Shown here in pieces: positions 8,274-15,390 of a DNA stretch of 64,000 bases; position 1 is the stretch's first letter; every line of letters starts with the position of its first letter. Both the position numbers and the translations under genes were made by a program. The stretch comes from CAVVAY01 sp963746465 (GTDB taxonomy: Bacteria; Actinomycetota; Actinomycetes; JACCUZ01). The stretch is taken from contig CAVVAY010000005.1 of assembly GCA_963746465.1 (NCBI GenBank), positions 434,001 through 498,000 on the forward strand, given 5' to 3'. The notes beneath the pieces were generated by a model. The model was not told where the DNA came from. It did not search any database and saw only the letters and a list, made by a program, of their open reading frames with translations.

Positions 8274-8741
8274 GTGAGCATCGAGGTCAACGACGAGTCC
8301 GGCGAGAGCGTCGACGGAGAACGGATCGCCGCGTTGGCCAGGTTCGTGCTCGACCGCCTCCGCGTGCACCCTCAGGCCGAGCTGTCGGTGCTCGCCGTCG
8401 ACGTCGCCGCGATGTCCGCGCTGCACCTGCAGTGGATGGACGCGGGCGGCCCGACCGACGTGCTGTCCTTCCCGATGGACGAGCTGCGCCCCGGGAAGGA
8501 CGACGAGGACCCGGAGCCCGGTCTGCTCGGCGACGTCGTCCTCTGCCCCGCGGTCGCCGCCCAGCAGGCGAAGGCGGCCGGTCACTCCACCGAGGAGGAG
8601 CTCGACCTGCTCACCGCCCACGGCATCCTGCACCTGCTCGGCTACGACCACGCCGAGCCGGACGAGGAGCGCGAGATGTTCGGCCTGCAGACCGACCTGC
8701 TGAGCCGCTGGGCCGAGTCGCGTCCCGGGACCCCGGCATGA
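8274..8741 (+). CDS. ybeY: Endoribonuclease YbeY (rRNA maturation factor)
   Basis: YbeY is a zinc-dependent endoribonuclease needed for 16S rRNA 3' end maturation and ribosome quality control. The 155-residue product has the family zinc motif HGILHLLGYDH with His at about 116, 120 and 126. It also has the conserved TDVLSFPMDE and LLGDVVLCP blocks. GTG 8274 lies four bases after the phoH stop. The gene ends in an ATGA overlap with the CorC-like gene. The order phoH-ybeY-corC-cdd-era is the conserved actinobacterial one. Confidence 0.96.
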   Translation: MSIEVNDESGESVDGERIAALARFVLDRLRVHPQAELSVLAVDVAAMSALHLQWMDAGGPTDVLSFPMDELRPGKDDEDPEPGLLGDVVLCPAVAAQQAKAAGHSTEEELDLLTAHGILHLLGYDHAEPDEEREMFGLQTDLLSRWAESRPGTPA

Positions 8742-10042
8742 CGGCGTACCTGCTCTTCCTCGCGGGTCTGCTGGTCGTGCTCGGCGGGCTGGCAGCCGGT
8801 GCCGAAGCCGCGCTGGCCCGGGTCTCCCGGGTCGCCGCCGACGAGCTGCTGCGCGAGAGTCGCCGCGGTGCCCAGCGGCTGCAGCAGGTGCTCGAGGACC
8901 CGGCCCGCTACCTGAACCTGCTCACCCTGCTGCGGGTGACGGCCGAGCTGGTCGCGACCGTGCTGGTGACGGTGGCCATGATGGACGTGTTCGACAAGAC
9001 CTGGCAGGTGGTGCTCGTCGCCTCCGGCTCGATGGTCGTGGTGTCCTACATCGCGATCGGCGTCTCGCCGCGCACGCTCGGCCGGCAGCACCCGGCGCCG
9101 GTGGCCCTGGCGGGCGCCCGCTTCGTGCACCCGCTGGCCCGGGTGCTGGGGCCGCTGCCGCAGCTGCTGATCCTCGTCGGCAACGCCTTGACGCCCGGCA
9201 AGGGCTTTGCGGAAGGCCCCTTCGCGTCCGAGGCCGAGCTGCGCGAGCTGGTCGACCTGGCCGAGGAGAACCAGCTGATCGAGGACCGCGAGCGGGTGAT
9301 GATCCACTCGGTGTTCGAGCTCGGCGACACCATCGTGCGCGAGGTCATGGTGCCGCGCACCGATGTCGTGTTCATCGAGCGGGACAAGACGCTGCGTCAG
9401 GCGCTGTCCCTGGCGCTGCGCAGCGGTTTCAGCCGCATCCCGGTGATCGGCGAGGGCACCGACGACGTCGTCGGTGTGGCCTACCTCAAGGACATCGTCC
9501 GGCGCACCTACGTGCACCGCGAGGGCGAGTCGGTCGAGAAGGTCGAGTCGGTGATGCGGCCGGCGGTGTTCGTGCCGGAGAGCAAGCCGGTCGACGAGCT
9601 GCTGCGCGAGATGCAGGCCCAGCAGACCCACGTCGCGATCGTCGTGGACGAGTACGGCGGCACGGCCGGCCTGGTGACGATCGAGGACGTCCTCGAGGAG
9701 ATCGTCGGGGAGATCACCGACGAGTACGACGTCGAGACGCCGATGATCGAGGAGCTGCCGGACGGCGTCCTGCGGGTCAGTACCCGGCTGCACCTCGACG
9801 AGCTCTCCGAGCGGCTCGGCATCGAGCTCGAGGACGACGACGTGGACACCGTCGGCGGGCTGCTGGCCAAGCATCTCGGCCGGGTGCCGATCCCGGGCGC
9901 CCAGGTCTGGCTGCACGGCGTCGAGCTGACCGCTGAGAGCGCGCACGGCCGGCGCAACCGGATCGGGACCGTGCTCGTCCGCCAGGTCAGCGACGACGCC
10001 GACGAGCACGCGCTGGAGGCCGCTGATGTCCGGGATGCCTGA
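8738..10042 (+). CDS. Hemolysin/CorC family protein (CNNM domain, CBS pair, CorC_HlyC)
   Basis: This 434-residue membrane protein has an N-terminal DUF21/CNNM transmembrane domain (residues 1 to about 135, starting YLLFLAGLLVVLGGLAAGAE). A tandem CBS module follows (IVREVMVPRTDVVFI through HVAIVVDEYGGTAGLVTIED). It ends in a CorC_HlyC domain (DGVLRVSTRLHLDELSERLG onward). Members of the family take part in magnesium/cobalt transport or efflux. The start ATG overlaps the ybeY stop, and the last 17 bases overlap the next gene. It is sometimes called hemolysin C, but there is no evidence of haemolysis. Confidence 0.93.
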   Translation: MTAYLLFLAGLLVVLGGLAAGAEAALARVSRVAADELLRESRRGAQRLQQVLEDPARYLNLLTLLRVTAELVATVLVTVAMMDVFDKTWQVVLVASGSMVVVSYIAIGVSPRTLGRQHPAPVALAGARFVHPLARVLGPLPQLLILVGNALTPGKGFAEGPFASEAELRELVDLAEENQLIEDRERVMIHSVFELGDTIVREVMVPRTDVVFIERDKTLRQALSLALRSGFSRIPVIGEGTDDVVGVAYLKDIVRRTYVHREGESVEKVESVMRPAVFVPESKPVDELLREMQAQQTHVAIVVDEYGGTAGLVTIEDVLEEIVGEITDEYDVETPMIEELPDGVLRVSTRLHLDELSERLGIELEDDDVDTVGGLLAKHLGRVPIPGAQVWLHGVELTAESAHGRRNRIGTVLVRQVSDDADEHALEAADVRDA

Positions 10043-10370
10043 GGGAGCCGGACCTGCGGACGAGGATGCCAAGCTGCTCACGCTGGCGCGGTCTTCCCGG
10101 GCCCGGGCCGGGGCCGCCGAGGGAGCCGCGGTCCGCGACGGCATCGGCCGCACGTACGCCGCGGCCTCGGTCGTGCTCCCCTCGCTGCAGCTCACAGCGC
10201 TGCAGGCCGCAGTGGCCGCGGCCGTCTCCAGCGGGTCGGACCGGCTCGAGGCGGCCGTCGTGGTGAGCGAGGCAGACGCTCTGGGTGCTGCCGACGTGGC
10301 CGTGCTCGCCGACCTCGGGATCACCACCGTGCTGCTCGCCGCTCCCGACGGCACGCTGCGTGCCCGGTGA
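10026..10370 (+). CDS. Degenerate cytidine deaminase-like protein without zinc ligands
   Basis: The 114-residue product occupies the place of cdd in the conserved ybeY-corC-cdd-era order. The segment DGIGRTYAAASVVLPSLQLT followed by LQAAVAAAV matches the cytidine deaminase layout where the active enzyme has its (H/C)AE and PCxxC motifs. Here there is not a single Cys or His in the whole protein and the catalytic Glu is absent. Deaminase activity is therefore not expected. It overlaps the CorC-like gene by 17 bases, consistent with translational coupling. It may be a structural relic or may have taken on a new role. Confidence 0.8.
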   Translation: MSGMPEGAGPADEDAKLLTLARSSRARAGAAEGAAVRDGIGRTYAAASVVLPSLQLTALQAAVAAAVSSGSDRLEAAVVVSEADALGAADVAVLADLGITTVLLAAPDGTLRAR

Positions 10371-10374
10371 CGGT

Positions 10375-10380
10375 TACCGT
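10375..10380 (+). promoter_or_regulatory. -10 box of a leaderless promoter for the AI-2E family gene
   Basis: TACCGT at 10375-10380 is followed by six bases and the ATG at 10387, the spacing expected when transcription starts at the start codon. It lies in the 16-base gap after the deaminase-like gene, so this promoter would be internal to the operon. Confidence 0.5.
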
Positions 10381-10386
10381 CGTCGC

Positions 10387-11544
10387 ATGATTCGCCGAAC
10401 GCGCCGCGAGCCGGCCACCGTGCCGGTGCCCGTGCCGACCCCACCCGGCCCGCCGGACGGTATCGAGGCCCCCTTCGTGCTGCGGTTCGCCGCCGCCTGG
10501 TCGTGGCGGCTGCTGCTCGTAGCGGCCGCGGTCTGGCTGCTGCTTCAGCTGTTCTCCCTGCTGTCCGTGGTGCTGGTGCCGGTCATCATCGGCCTGCTGC
10601 TGGCTGCCGCCGCGTCGCCGGCTGCGGACCGGTTGGAGCGCTGGGGCGTCCCGCGAGGGCTCGCCACGGTGATCGTGGTGCTCACCGGCATCGCGCTGAT
10701 CGCCGCACTCGTGACGCTGGTCGCGCAGCAGTTCTCGTCCGGCTTCGACGACCTGCGCGACCAGTTCGACCAGAGCCTCGGCGAGCTGGAGCGGTACCTG
10801 GCGGACCTCGGCCTGAAGCGCGACCAGCTGCAGGACTTCTTCGACCGGATCCGGGAAGGTGTGGGGTCCGGCCAGAGCAACCTCGGTGGCACCGTGGTGA
10901 AGACCGCCACCACGGCCGGCCACCTGCTCGCGGGGCTGTTCATCACCCTGTTCTCGACGATCTTCTTCATCTACGACGGGCGCAACATCTGGCGCTGGCT
11001 CGTGCGGCTGTTCCCGGCGCGGGCTCAGGGCCGCGTGCAGGGCAGCGGCGAGCGGGCCTGGGCCGTCCTCACGTCCTACGTGCGGGCGACCGCGGTGATC
11101 GCGGCCGTCGACGCCCTCGGCATCGCCTTGGTGGCGTGGATCCTCGGGCTGCCCCTCGTCGTCCCGCTGGGAGTCCTGGTCTTCATCGGCTCGTTCATCC
11201 CGGTCGTCGGCGCGACCATCAGCGGCACCGTCGCGGTCGCCGTCGCCCTGGTCTCCCAGGGGCCGGTGCAGGCGCTGGTCATGCTGGCCGGTGTGGTGGG
11301 CGTGCAGCAGCTCGAGGGCCACGTGCTGCAGCCGTTCCTGATGGGCCGGTTGGTGCGGGTGCACCCGCTGGCGGTGGTCGTGGTGATCGCCATCGGCGGC
11401 TTCGTGGCCGGGATCTTCGGCGCGCTCATCGCCGTACCGCTCGCCGCGATCATCAACGTGGTCGCGACGTATCTGGCCGGTGAGCGCCAGCAGCGCACCG
11501 AGGAGGAGACCGGCGCGCTGGCCGACCCGGCGGTGACGTCGTGA
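10387..11544 (+). CDS. AI-2E family transporter (PerM/YdiK-like membrane protein)
   Basis: This 385-residue polytopic membrane protein of PF01594 has a Pro-rich cytoplasmic N-terminus (PVPVPTPPGPPDG). A pair of hydrophobic helices (WLLLQLFSLLSVVLVPVIIG) and a soluble coiled region (FDDLRDQFDQSLGELERYL) follow. The typical C-terminal helices contain GSFIPVVGATISG and LEGHVLQPFLMGR, which are family signature stretches. Some members export autoinducer-2 or act as Na+/H+ antiporters; the cargo here cannot be predicted. It lies between the deaminase-like gene and era, with the era start overlapping its stop. Confidence 0.92.
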   Translation: MIRRTRREPATVPVPVPTPPGPPDGIEAPFVLRFAAAWSWRLLLVAAAVWLLLQLFSLLSVVLVPVIIGLLLAAAASPAADRLERWGVPRGLATVIVVLTGIALIAALVTLVAQQFSSGFDDLRDQFDQSLGELERYLADLGLKRDQLQDFFDRIREGVGSGQSNLGGTVVKTATTAGHLLAGLFITLFSTIFFIYDGRNIWRWLVRLFPARAQGRVQGSGERAWAVLTSYVRATAVIAAVDALGIALVAWILGLPLVVPLGVLVFIGSFIPVVGATISGTVAVAVALVSQGPVQALVMLAGVVGVQQLEGHVLQPFLMGRLVRVHPLAVVVVIAIGGFVAGIFGALIAVPLAAIINVVATYLAGERQQRTEEETGALADPAVTS

Positions 11545-12485
11545 CCGCTCCGGCCGACGGAGCGGCACCCGGCCCGCACCGCGCGGGGTTCGTCGCCTTC
11601 GTCGGGCGCCCGAACGCCGGCAAGTCCACCCTCACCAACGCGCTGGTGGGCGAGAAGGTCGTCATCACCTCGAGCAAGCCGCAGACGACCCGGCGGGTCG
11701 TGCGGGGGATCGTGCACCGGCCGGACGCGCAGCTGGTGGTGCTCGACACCCCGGGTCTGCACCGGCCACGCACCCTGCTGGGCGAGCGGCTCAACGACGA
11801 GGTGCGGGCTGCCTGGTCCCAGGTCGACGTGGTCGGCTTCTGCCTGCCCGCCGACGAGAAGACCGGCCCGGGTGACCGGTTCATCGCCCGGGAGCTGGCC
11901 GCGCTCGGCCGGGTGCCGAAGGTCGCGGTGGTCACCAAGACCGACCGGGTCAGCCGGGACCGCGTCGCGGAGGCCCTGATGGCCGCCGCCGAGCTGGGCC
12001 GGGAAGAAGGCGTCGACTGGGCCGAGGTGGTGCCGGTCTCGGCAGTCGCGGGCGACCAGGTCGAGCTGCTCGCCGGGCTGCTGGCCGCGCTGATGCCGGA
12101 GTCGCCGCCGCTGTACCAGGACGGTGAGCTCACCGACGAGCCGGAGCTGGTGCTCGTCGCAGAGCTCGTCCGGGAGGCCGCGCTGGAGGGCGTCCGGGAC
12201 GAGCTGCCGCACTCGATCGCCGTCGTCGTCGAGGAGATGCTGCCGCGCGAGGGCCGACCGGCGGACCGGCCGCTGCTCGACGTGCACGCCTACCTCTACG
12301 TCGAACGGGACAGCCAGAAGGGCATCATCATCGGCCCGCAGGGCTCGCGGCTGCGCGACATCGGCAGCCGGGCCAGGCCGCAGATCGAGGTGCTGCTGGG
12401 GACGCCGGTGTTCCTCGACCTGCACGTCACCGTCGCCAAGGACTGGCAGCGCGACCCTCGGCAGCTGCGCAAGCTCGGCTTCTGA
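11541..12485 (+). CDS. era: GTPase Era
   Basis: Era is an essential GTPase that binds the 3' end of 16S rRNA during 30S assembly. The 314-residue product has G1 GRPNAGKS at residues 22-29, a G2 region SSKPQTTRR, G3 DTPG and G4 TKTD. The C-terminal KH domain is seen as ERDSQKGIIIGPQGSRLR. GTG 11541 overlaps the stop of the upstream transporter gene. Length and motif spacing are normal, so the protein should be functional. It fits with YbeY and PhoH upstream, which also act on ribosome maturation. Confidence 0.97.
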   Translation: MTAPADGAAPGPHRAGFVAFVGRPNAGKSTLTNALVGEKVVITSSKPQTTRRVVRGIVHRPDAQLVVLDTPGLHRPRTLLGERLNDEVRAAWSQVDVVGFCLPADEKTGPGDRFIARELAALGRVPKVAVVTKTDRVSRDRVAEALMAAAELGREEGVDWAEVVPVSAVAGDQVELLAGLLAALMPESPPLYQDGELTDEPELVLVAELVREAALEGVRDELPHSIAVVVEEMLPREGRPADRPLLDVHAYLYVERDSQKGIIIGPQGSRLRDIGSRARPQIEVLLGTPVFLDLHVTVAKDWQRDPRQLRKLGF

Positions 12486-12587
12486 CCACCGGATGATCGC
12501 CGCGGTCTGCGGGGAGTGAACCGGCTAGGCCCGGGCAGTGGTGCGCCGGAGGGTTCAGAGCCGAGCCCTCCGGACGGGAGCATGGGG

Positions 12588-13073
12588 ATGTGCCGAGTGG
12601 TGAACCGCGAGCTCCCGCTCGCCGCGTCCGCCGTGGCCGATGCCCGCACCTTGGTGGTCGCCGCTTTGCGCCGTTGGGAGCTCGAGTCGCTGGCCCCGGA
12701 CGCTGCGCTGCTGACCAGTGAGCTGGTCACCAACTCCGTGCTGCACGCCCGCACCGAGGTGACCGTCACCGTCGCGGTGGCCGAGGGCGTCGCGGAGATC
12801 GGCGTCGCCGACCGGTCCACGTCTCCGCCGCAGCGGCGCCAGCTCGGCGCCGACGGTGAGAGCGGCCGCGGCCTGCACCTCGTCGAGCAGGTCGCTCAGG
12901 AGTGGGGGGTCGTCACGAGCTCCGGGGGCAAGCAGGTCTGGTTCCGGCTCGACGTCGACAGCAGCTGGCCGCACCTGACGGACTGCCCCTGCGGCGGACA
13001 GGACCTGGACCGGGTCCGCCTCGGAAACGGTCGCTACGCCTTCGCCGCGCCGGGGCCGTGGGACGAGGACTGA
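12588..13073 (+). CDS. ATP-binding protein, RsbW/SpoIIAB-like anti-sigma HATPase
   Basis: This 161-residue protein has a GHKL/HATPase_c fold of the serine kinase anti-sigma type. The N-box is seen as LLTSELVTNSVLHA, a G1-like box as EIGVADRS, and a G2-like box as GESGRGLHLVEQVAQEWGV. Such proteins in Actinomycetota often phosphorylate anti-anti-sigma partners, but none is encoded nearby. ATG 12588 is preferred because GGGAG lies 7 bases upstream. An ATG at 12582 and a GTG at 12516 are in-frame alternatives. The C-terminal 40 residues contain CPCGGQDLD and are outside the fold. It converges with the GNAT pair at 13086. Confidence 0.82.
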   Translation: MCRVVNRELPLAASAVADARTLVVAALRRWELESLAPDAALLTSELVTNSVLHARTEVTVTVAVAEGVAEIGVADRSTSPPQRRQLGADGESGRGLHLVEQVAQEWGVVTSSGGKQVWFRLDVDSSWPHLTDCPCGGQDLDRVRLGNGRYAFAAPGPWDED

Positions 13074-13085
13074 CCGAGCGTCCGG

Positions 13086-14087
13086 CTAGAGAACGAGCTC
13101 CCACTCGGCCCACTGACGCACCGGCTGGAAGCCCATCGCGACGTTCACCCGCAGCATCGGTGCGTTCGAGTCGGCGTTCCAGGTGTCGATCCGGGTGACT
13201 GCCGGTTCGTGCCGCTGTAGCTGCCGCAGGTTGGCGATCTTGAGCAGCATGCCGAGCCGGTGGCCGCGATGCTCCGGCTCCACGATCGTCTGCCACTGGC
13301 CGGCGGCGTCGTCGACGCCGTCGGCCACCGTCAGCATGGTGCTGCCGACGACCTCGCCGCTGGCGTCGTGCCGGACGACGGTGGTGTACGCCCGGTTCTT
13401 CCGTGCGTTCATCACGGCGTCCCTCGCCCGCATCCGCTCGGAGTCGAAGACCTCCTGCTCCCACTGCAGGTCGTCCATCGGTGCGTCGGTGGTCATCCGG
13501 CTCTCGAGCGCGGCCGCCGCCGCCAGGTGCTCGTCCGGTGTCGCCCCGACCCACTGCAGAACCGAGTAGCCGGTCGCGTGGGCCGATGCGTCGGTCAGCA
13601 GGTCGTCCAGTCTGGCGTCGTCCACCTCGGCCAGCTCGAGCCGGCGCTGGGTGTCGGCGAGCACTCGCCGGGCACCGTGCGTGGACGCGAAGGCTTCACC
13701 GGCCTTGCCACTGACCTCGCTGACCAGCCGCTCGCGGCCGAGCTCGCCGGCATGCCGGCGAGCCTCGGCGAGCATGGCCCGCCCGATTCCCTGCCGTCGG
13801 TGCGCTGGGCCCACCTCGACGTCGACCGTCATGGTGCCGAGGTTCTCGGTCTGCGGCAGGCCAAGGCCCAGCCAGCCGACCAGCACGCCGTCCCGCCGGG
13901 CCAGGAACACCCGGTTCTCCGAGCCGGGCCACGGGTGCCGCAGCATCCCGGCGTGCAGCGCCCAGCCCAGCCCCGGGTCGCCGGGCAGGTCGGCTTCCTG
14001 AACGTCGCGGCGCAGGTCGTACCACTCCCGGAGCGCTGTGTCGTCGTCGGCCCGGACGGGGTCGAAGGTCAGCGTCGCGGTGGTCAC
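13086..14087 (-). CDS. Tandem-domain GNAT acetyltransferase (second of pair)
   Basis: This 333-residue protein appears to contain two GNAT folds. The acetyl-CoA loop of the first is seen in VEVGPAHRRQGIGRAMLAEA (R/QxxGxG/A). The second is degenerate but recognisable at VEPEHRGHRLGMLLKIANL. The end motif DTWNADSNAPMLRVNVAMGF is shared with the upstream gene. It starts at a GTG overlapping the upstream gene's stop, so the pair is translated as an operon. Both proteins share the same layout and are clearly paralogues. The substrate is unknown; similarity of layout to mycothiol-synthase-like double GNATs is a family comparison, not proof. Confidence 0.85.
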   Translation of the reverse strand: MTTATLTFDPVRADDDTALREWYDLRRDVQEADLPGDPGLGWALHAGMLRHPWPGSENRVFLARRDGVLVGWLGLGLPQTENLGTMTVDVEVGPAHRRQGIGRAMLAEARRHAGELGRERLVSEVSGKAGEAFASTHGARRVLADTQRRLELAEVDDARLDDLLTDASAHATGYSVLQWVGATPDEHLAAAAALESRMTTDAPMDDLQWEQEVFDSERMRARDAVMNARKNRAYTTVVRHDASGEVVGSTMLTVADGVDDAAGQWQTIVEPEHRGHRLGMLLKIANLRQLQRHEPAVTRIDTWNADSNAPMLRVNVAMGFQPVRQWAEWELVL

Positions 14088-15136
14088 CGACCCGCACCGC
14101 CGCCGCGCGGGAGGTCGAGGCGCCACGCCGACTCACGCTGCGCCGGGACGAAGCCCATCGCCTCGTTGATCGAGATCATGTAGGTGTTCTCGTCGGCGTT
14201 CCACGTGTGCACCCAACGGGCGTCCGGCGCCTCTGTGCGCAGCCGCTCGAGGTTGGCGACCTTGACCAGCGCGCCCAGCCGGTGGCCCCGGTGCTCCTTG
14301 AGGACCAGGGTGTCCCACTGGAAGGCGTTCGCCGGGTCGTGCCGCGTCGTGACGACGTCGGTGAAGGCGACCAGCGGACCGTCGTCGCCCGACCGGGCGA
14401 CAGTGGCCACCTGAGTGCGGCCCTGGGTGGCCATCACCTGCTCCCGCTCGCGGATCCGGCCCGCGTCCCAGTGCTCCGGCTCGATATCCAGGCCGCCCAT
14501 CGGCGCGTCCGTGCTCATCCGCGCCACCAGTGCCGCGTAGTCGTCGACCAGCTCGTCGGGGCAGGGTCCGGTCCAGGACACCAGCTGATAACCCTCCGCA
14601 GCGCCCTCGGCCTCAGCCCGCATGCGGGCCAGCCGCTCCTGGTCGAGCGCCCGCAGGTCCAGGGTGCGACGCATCTCACCGAGCGACCTGGTCGCACCCG
14701 CGGCTGCGGCGAACCGCATCGGCCGGTTCTGCGCCCCGTCCGTCGGTTCGTTCACGCTGCCGATCACCTGGTGCCGGCCGAGCTCCGCGATCCGCGCCAG
14801 CGCGTGGTCCAGCAGGACCCGGCCATGGCCCCGGTGCTGGTGCGCGGGAGCCACCGCCAGGGTGAGGTCGACCAGGTCGGTGTTGTCGGCCAGCGGCAGC
14901 TCGAGCTCGTAGATGCCGACCGGCAGACCACCGTCCCGCAGCAGCCAGTACTCCTGACGGCCGGAGATCTCGGGGGCGCGAGCTCGCGCGAACATCTCGG
15001 GGGCGGTCGGCAGCGGGTCGTCCGGGAACTCCTCGGTGTAGGCCGCCCGCCAGATCGAGTAGGCCGCGGACATCGCCTCGTCGTCGTGGACGTCGATGCG
15101 CTCGACCTGGTCCACCCGCACCGATCCGTCGCTCAT
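14084..15136 (-). CDS. Tandem-domain GNAT acetyltransferase (first of pair)
   Basis: This 350-residue protein has two GNAT-type domains. The first acetyl-CoA loop is LAVAPAHQHRGHGRVLLDHA and the second is LVLKEHRGHRLGALVKVANL. The C-terminal stretch HTWNADENTYMISINEAMGF parallels that of its downstream paralogue. The ATG at 15136 is the first in frame. It is transcribed away from leuA, whose leader region starts about 120 bases beyond its 5' end. The tandem paralogues most likely arose by duplication. Confidence 0.86.
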   Translation of the reverse strand: MSDGSVRVDQVERIDVHDDEAMSAAYSIWRAAYTEEFPDDPLPTAPEMFARARAPEISGRQEYWLLRDGGLPVGIYELELPLADNTDLVDLTLAVAPAHQHRGHGRVLLDHALARIAELGRHQVIGSVNEPTDGAQNRPMRFAAAAGATRSLGEMRRTLDLRALDQERLARMRAEAEGAAEGYQLVSWTGPCPDELVDDYAALVARMSTDAPMGGLDIEPEHWDAGRIREREQVMATQGRTQVATVARSGDDGPLVAFTDVVTTRHDPANAFQWDTLVLKEHRGHRLGALVKVANLERLRTEAPDARWVHTWNADENTYMISINEAMGFVPAQRESAWRLDLPRGGGAGR

Positions 15137-15253
15137 GCGGCTCAGCCTGACGGGGTGCGCCCGGCGCCGCCACCAGGTTTCCGCAGCTGCTGGCCGGGTC
15201 CATCATGCGGACCTGGCCGGTCGAAGGGGGAGACGTGGTCGCGCCGACCGGCG

Positions 15254-15259
15254 TACGCT
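15254..15259 (+). promoter_or_regulatory. -10 box for the leuA leader transcript
   Basis: TACGCT at 15254-15259 is followed by seven bases and the ATG of the leader peptide at 15267. This places the transcription start at the leader's start codon, so the leader peptide would be translated from a leaderless mRNA. No good -35 is visible. Confidence 0.6.
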
Positions 15260-15266
15260 CTGCGTC

Positions 15267-15317
15267 ATGCGGCTCGGCCTGCTCCTTCTCGGCTGCCGCG
15301 GCGAGGCACTCTCCTAG
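15267..15317 (+). CDS. leuL: leuA leader peptide (leucine-rich, attenuation)
   Basis: The 16-codon frame encodes MRLGLLLLGCRGEALS. Six of 16 residues are Leu, including a run of four consecutive Leu codons (CTG CTC CTT CTC), and it lies 74 bases before leuA. Short Leu-rich leaders upstream of leuA are known in Actinobacteria and sense charged leucyl-tRNA through ribosome stalling. The peptide is far too short for a conventional gene prediction. Its coding end forms the first arm of the hairpins described separately. Confidence 0.85.
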   Translation: MRLGLLLLGCRGEALS

Positions 15318-15348
15318 AGGCCGGTCACCTCGCCGCGGAGTGCTCGCC
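15296..15348 (+). promoter_or_regulatory. Alternative hairpins of the leuA attenuator
   Basis: CCGCGGCGAG (15296-15305) is perfectly complementary to CTCGCCGCGG (15329-15338). A second, overlapping pairing joins the segment 15300-15314 (GGCGAGGCACTCTCC) to 15337-15348 (GGAGTGCTCGCC). The two share bases on both sides and cannot coexist. This is the expected layout of an attenuation switch in which the position of the ribosome on the leader decides which hairpin forms. No U-run follows, so the stop could be weakly terminating or could instead mask translation. The leuA ATG is 43 bases further on. Confidence 0.65.
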
Positions 15349-15390
15349 TGTTCCGGTCGCAGCCCCGCGAGAGACCCGAGAGTGGCCCCG

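Noticed and set aside
15096..15266. Longer frame in front of the leuA leader peptide
   Set aside because: It crosses the -10 box and the GNAT gene's 5' end; only the last 17 codons have the Leu-rich leader character.
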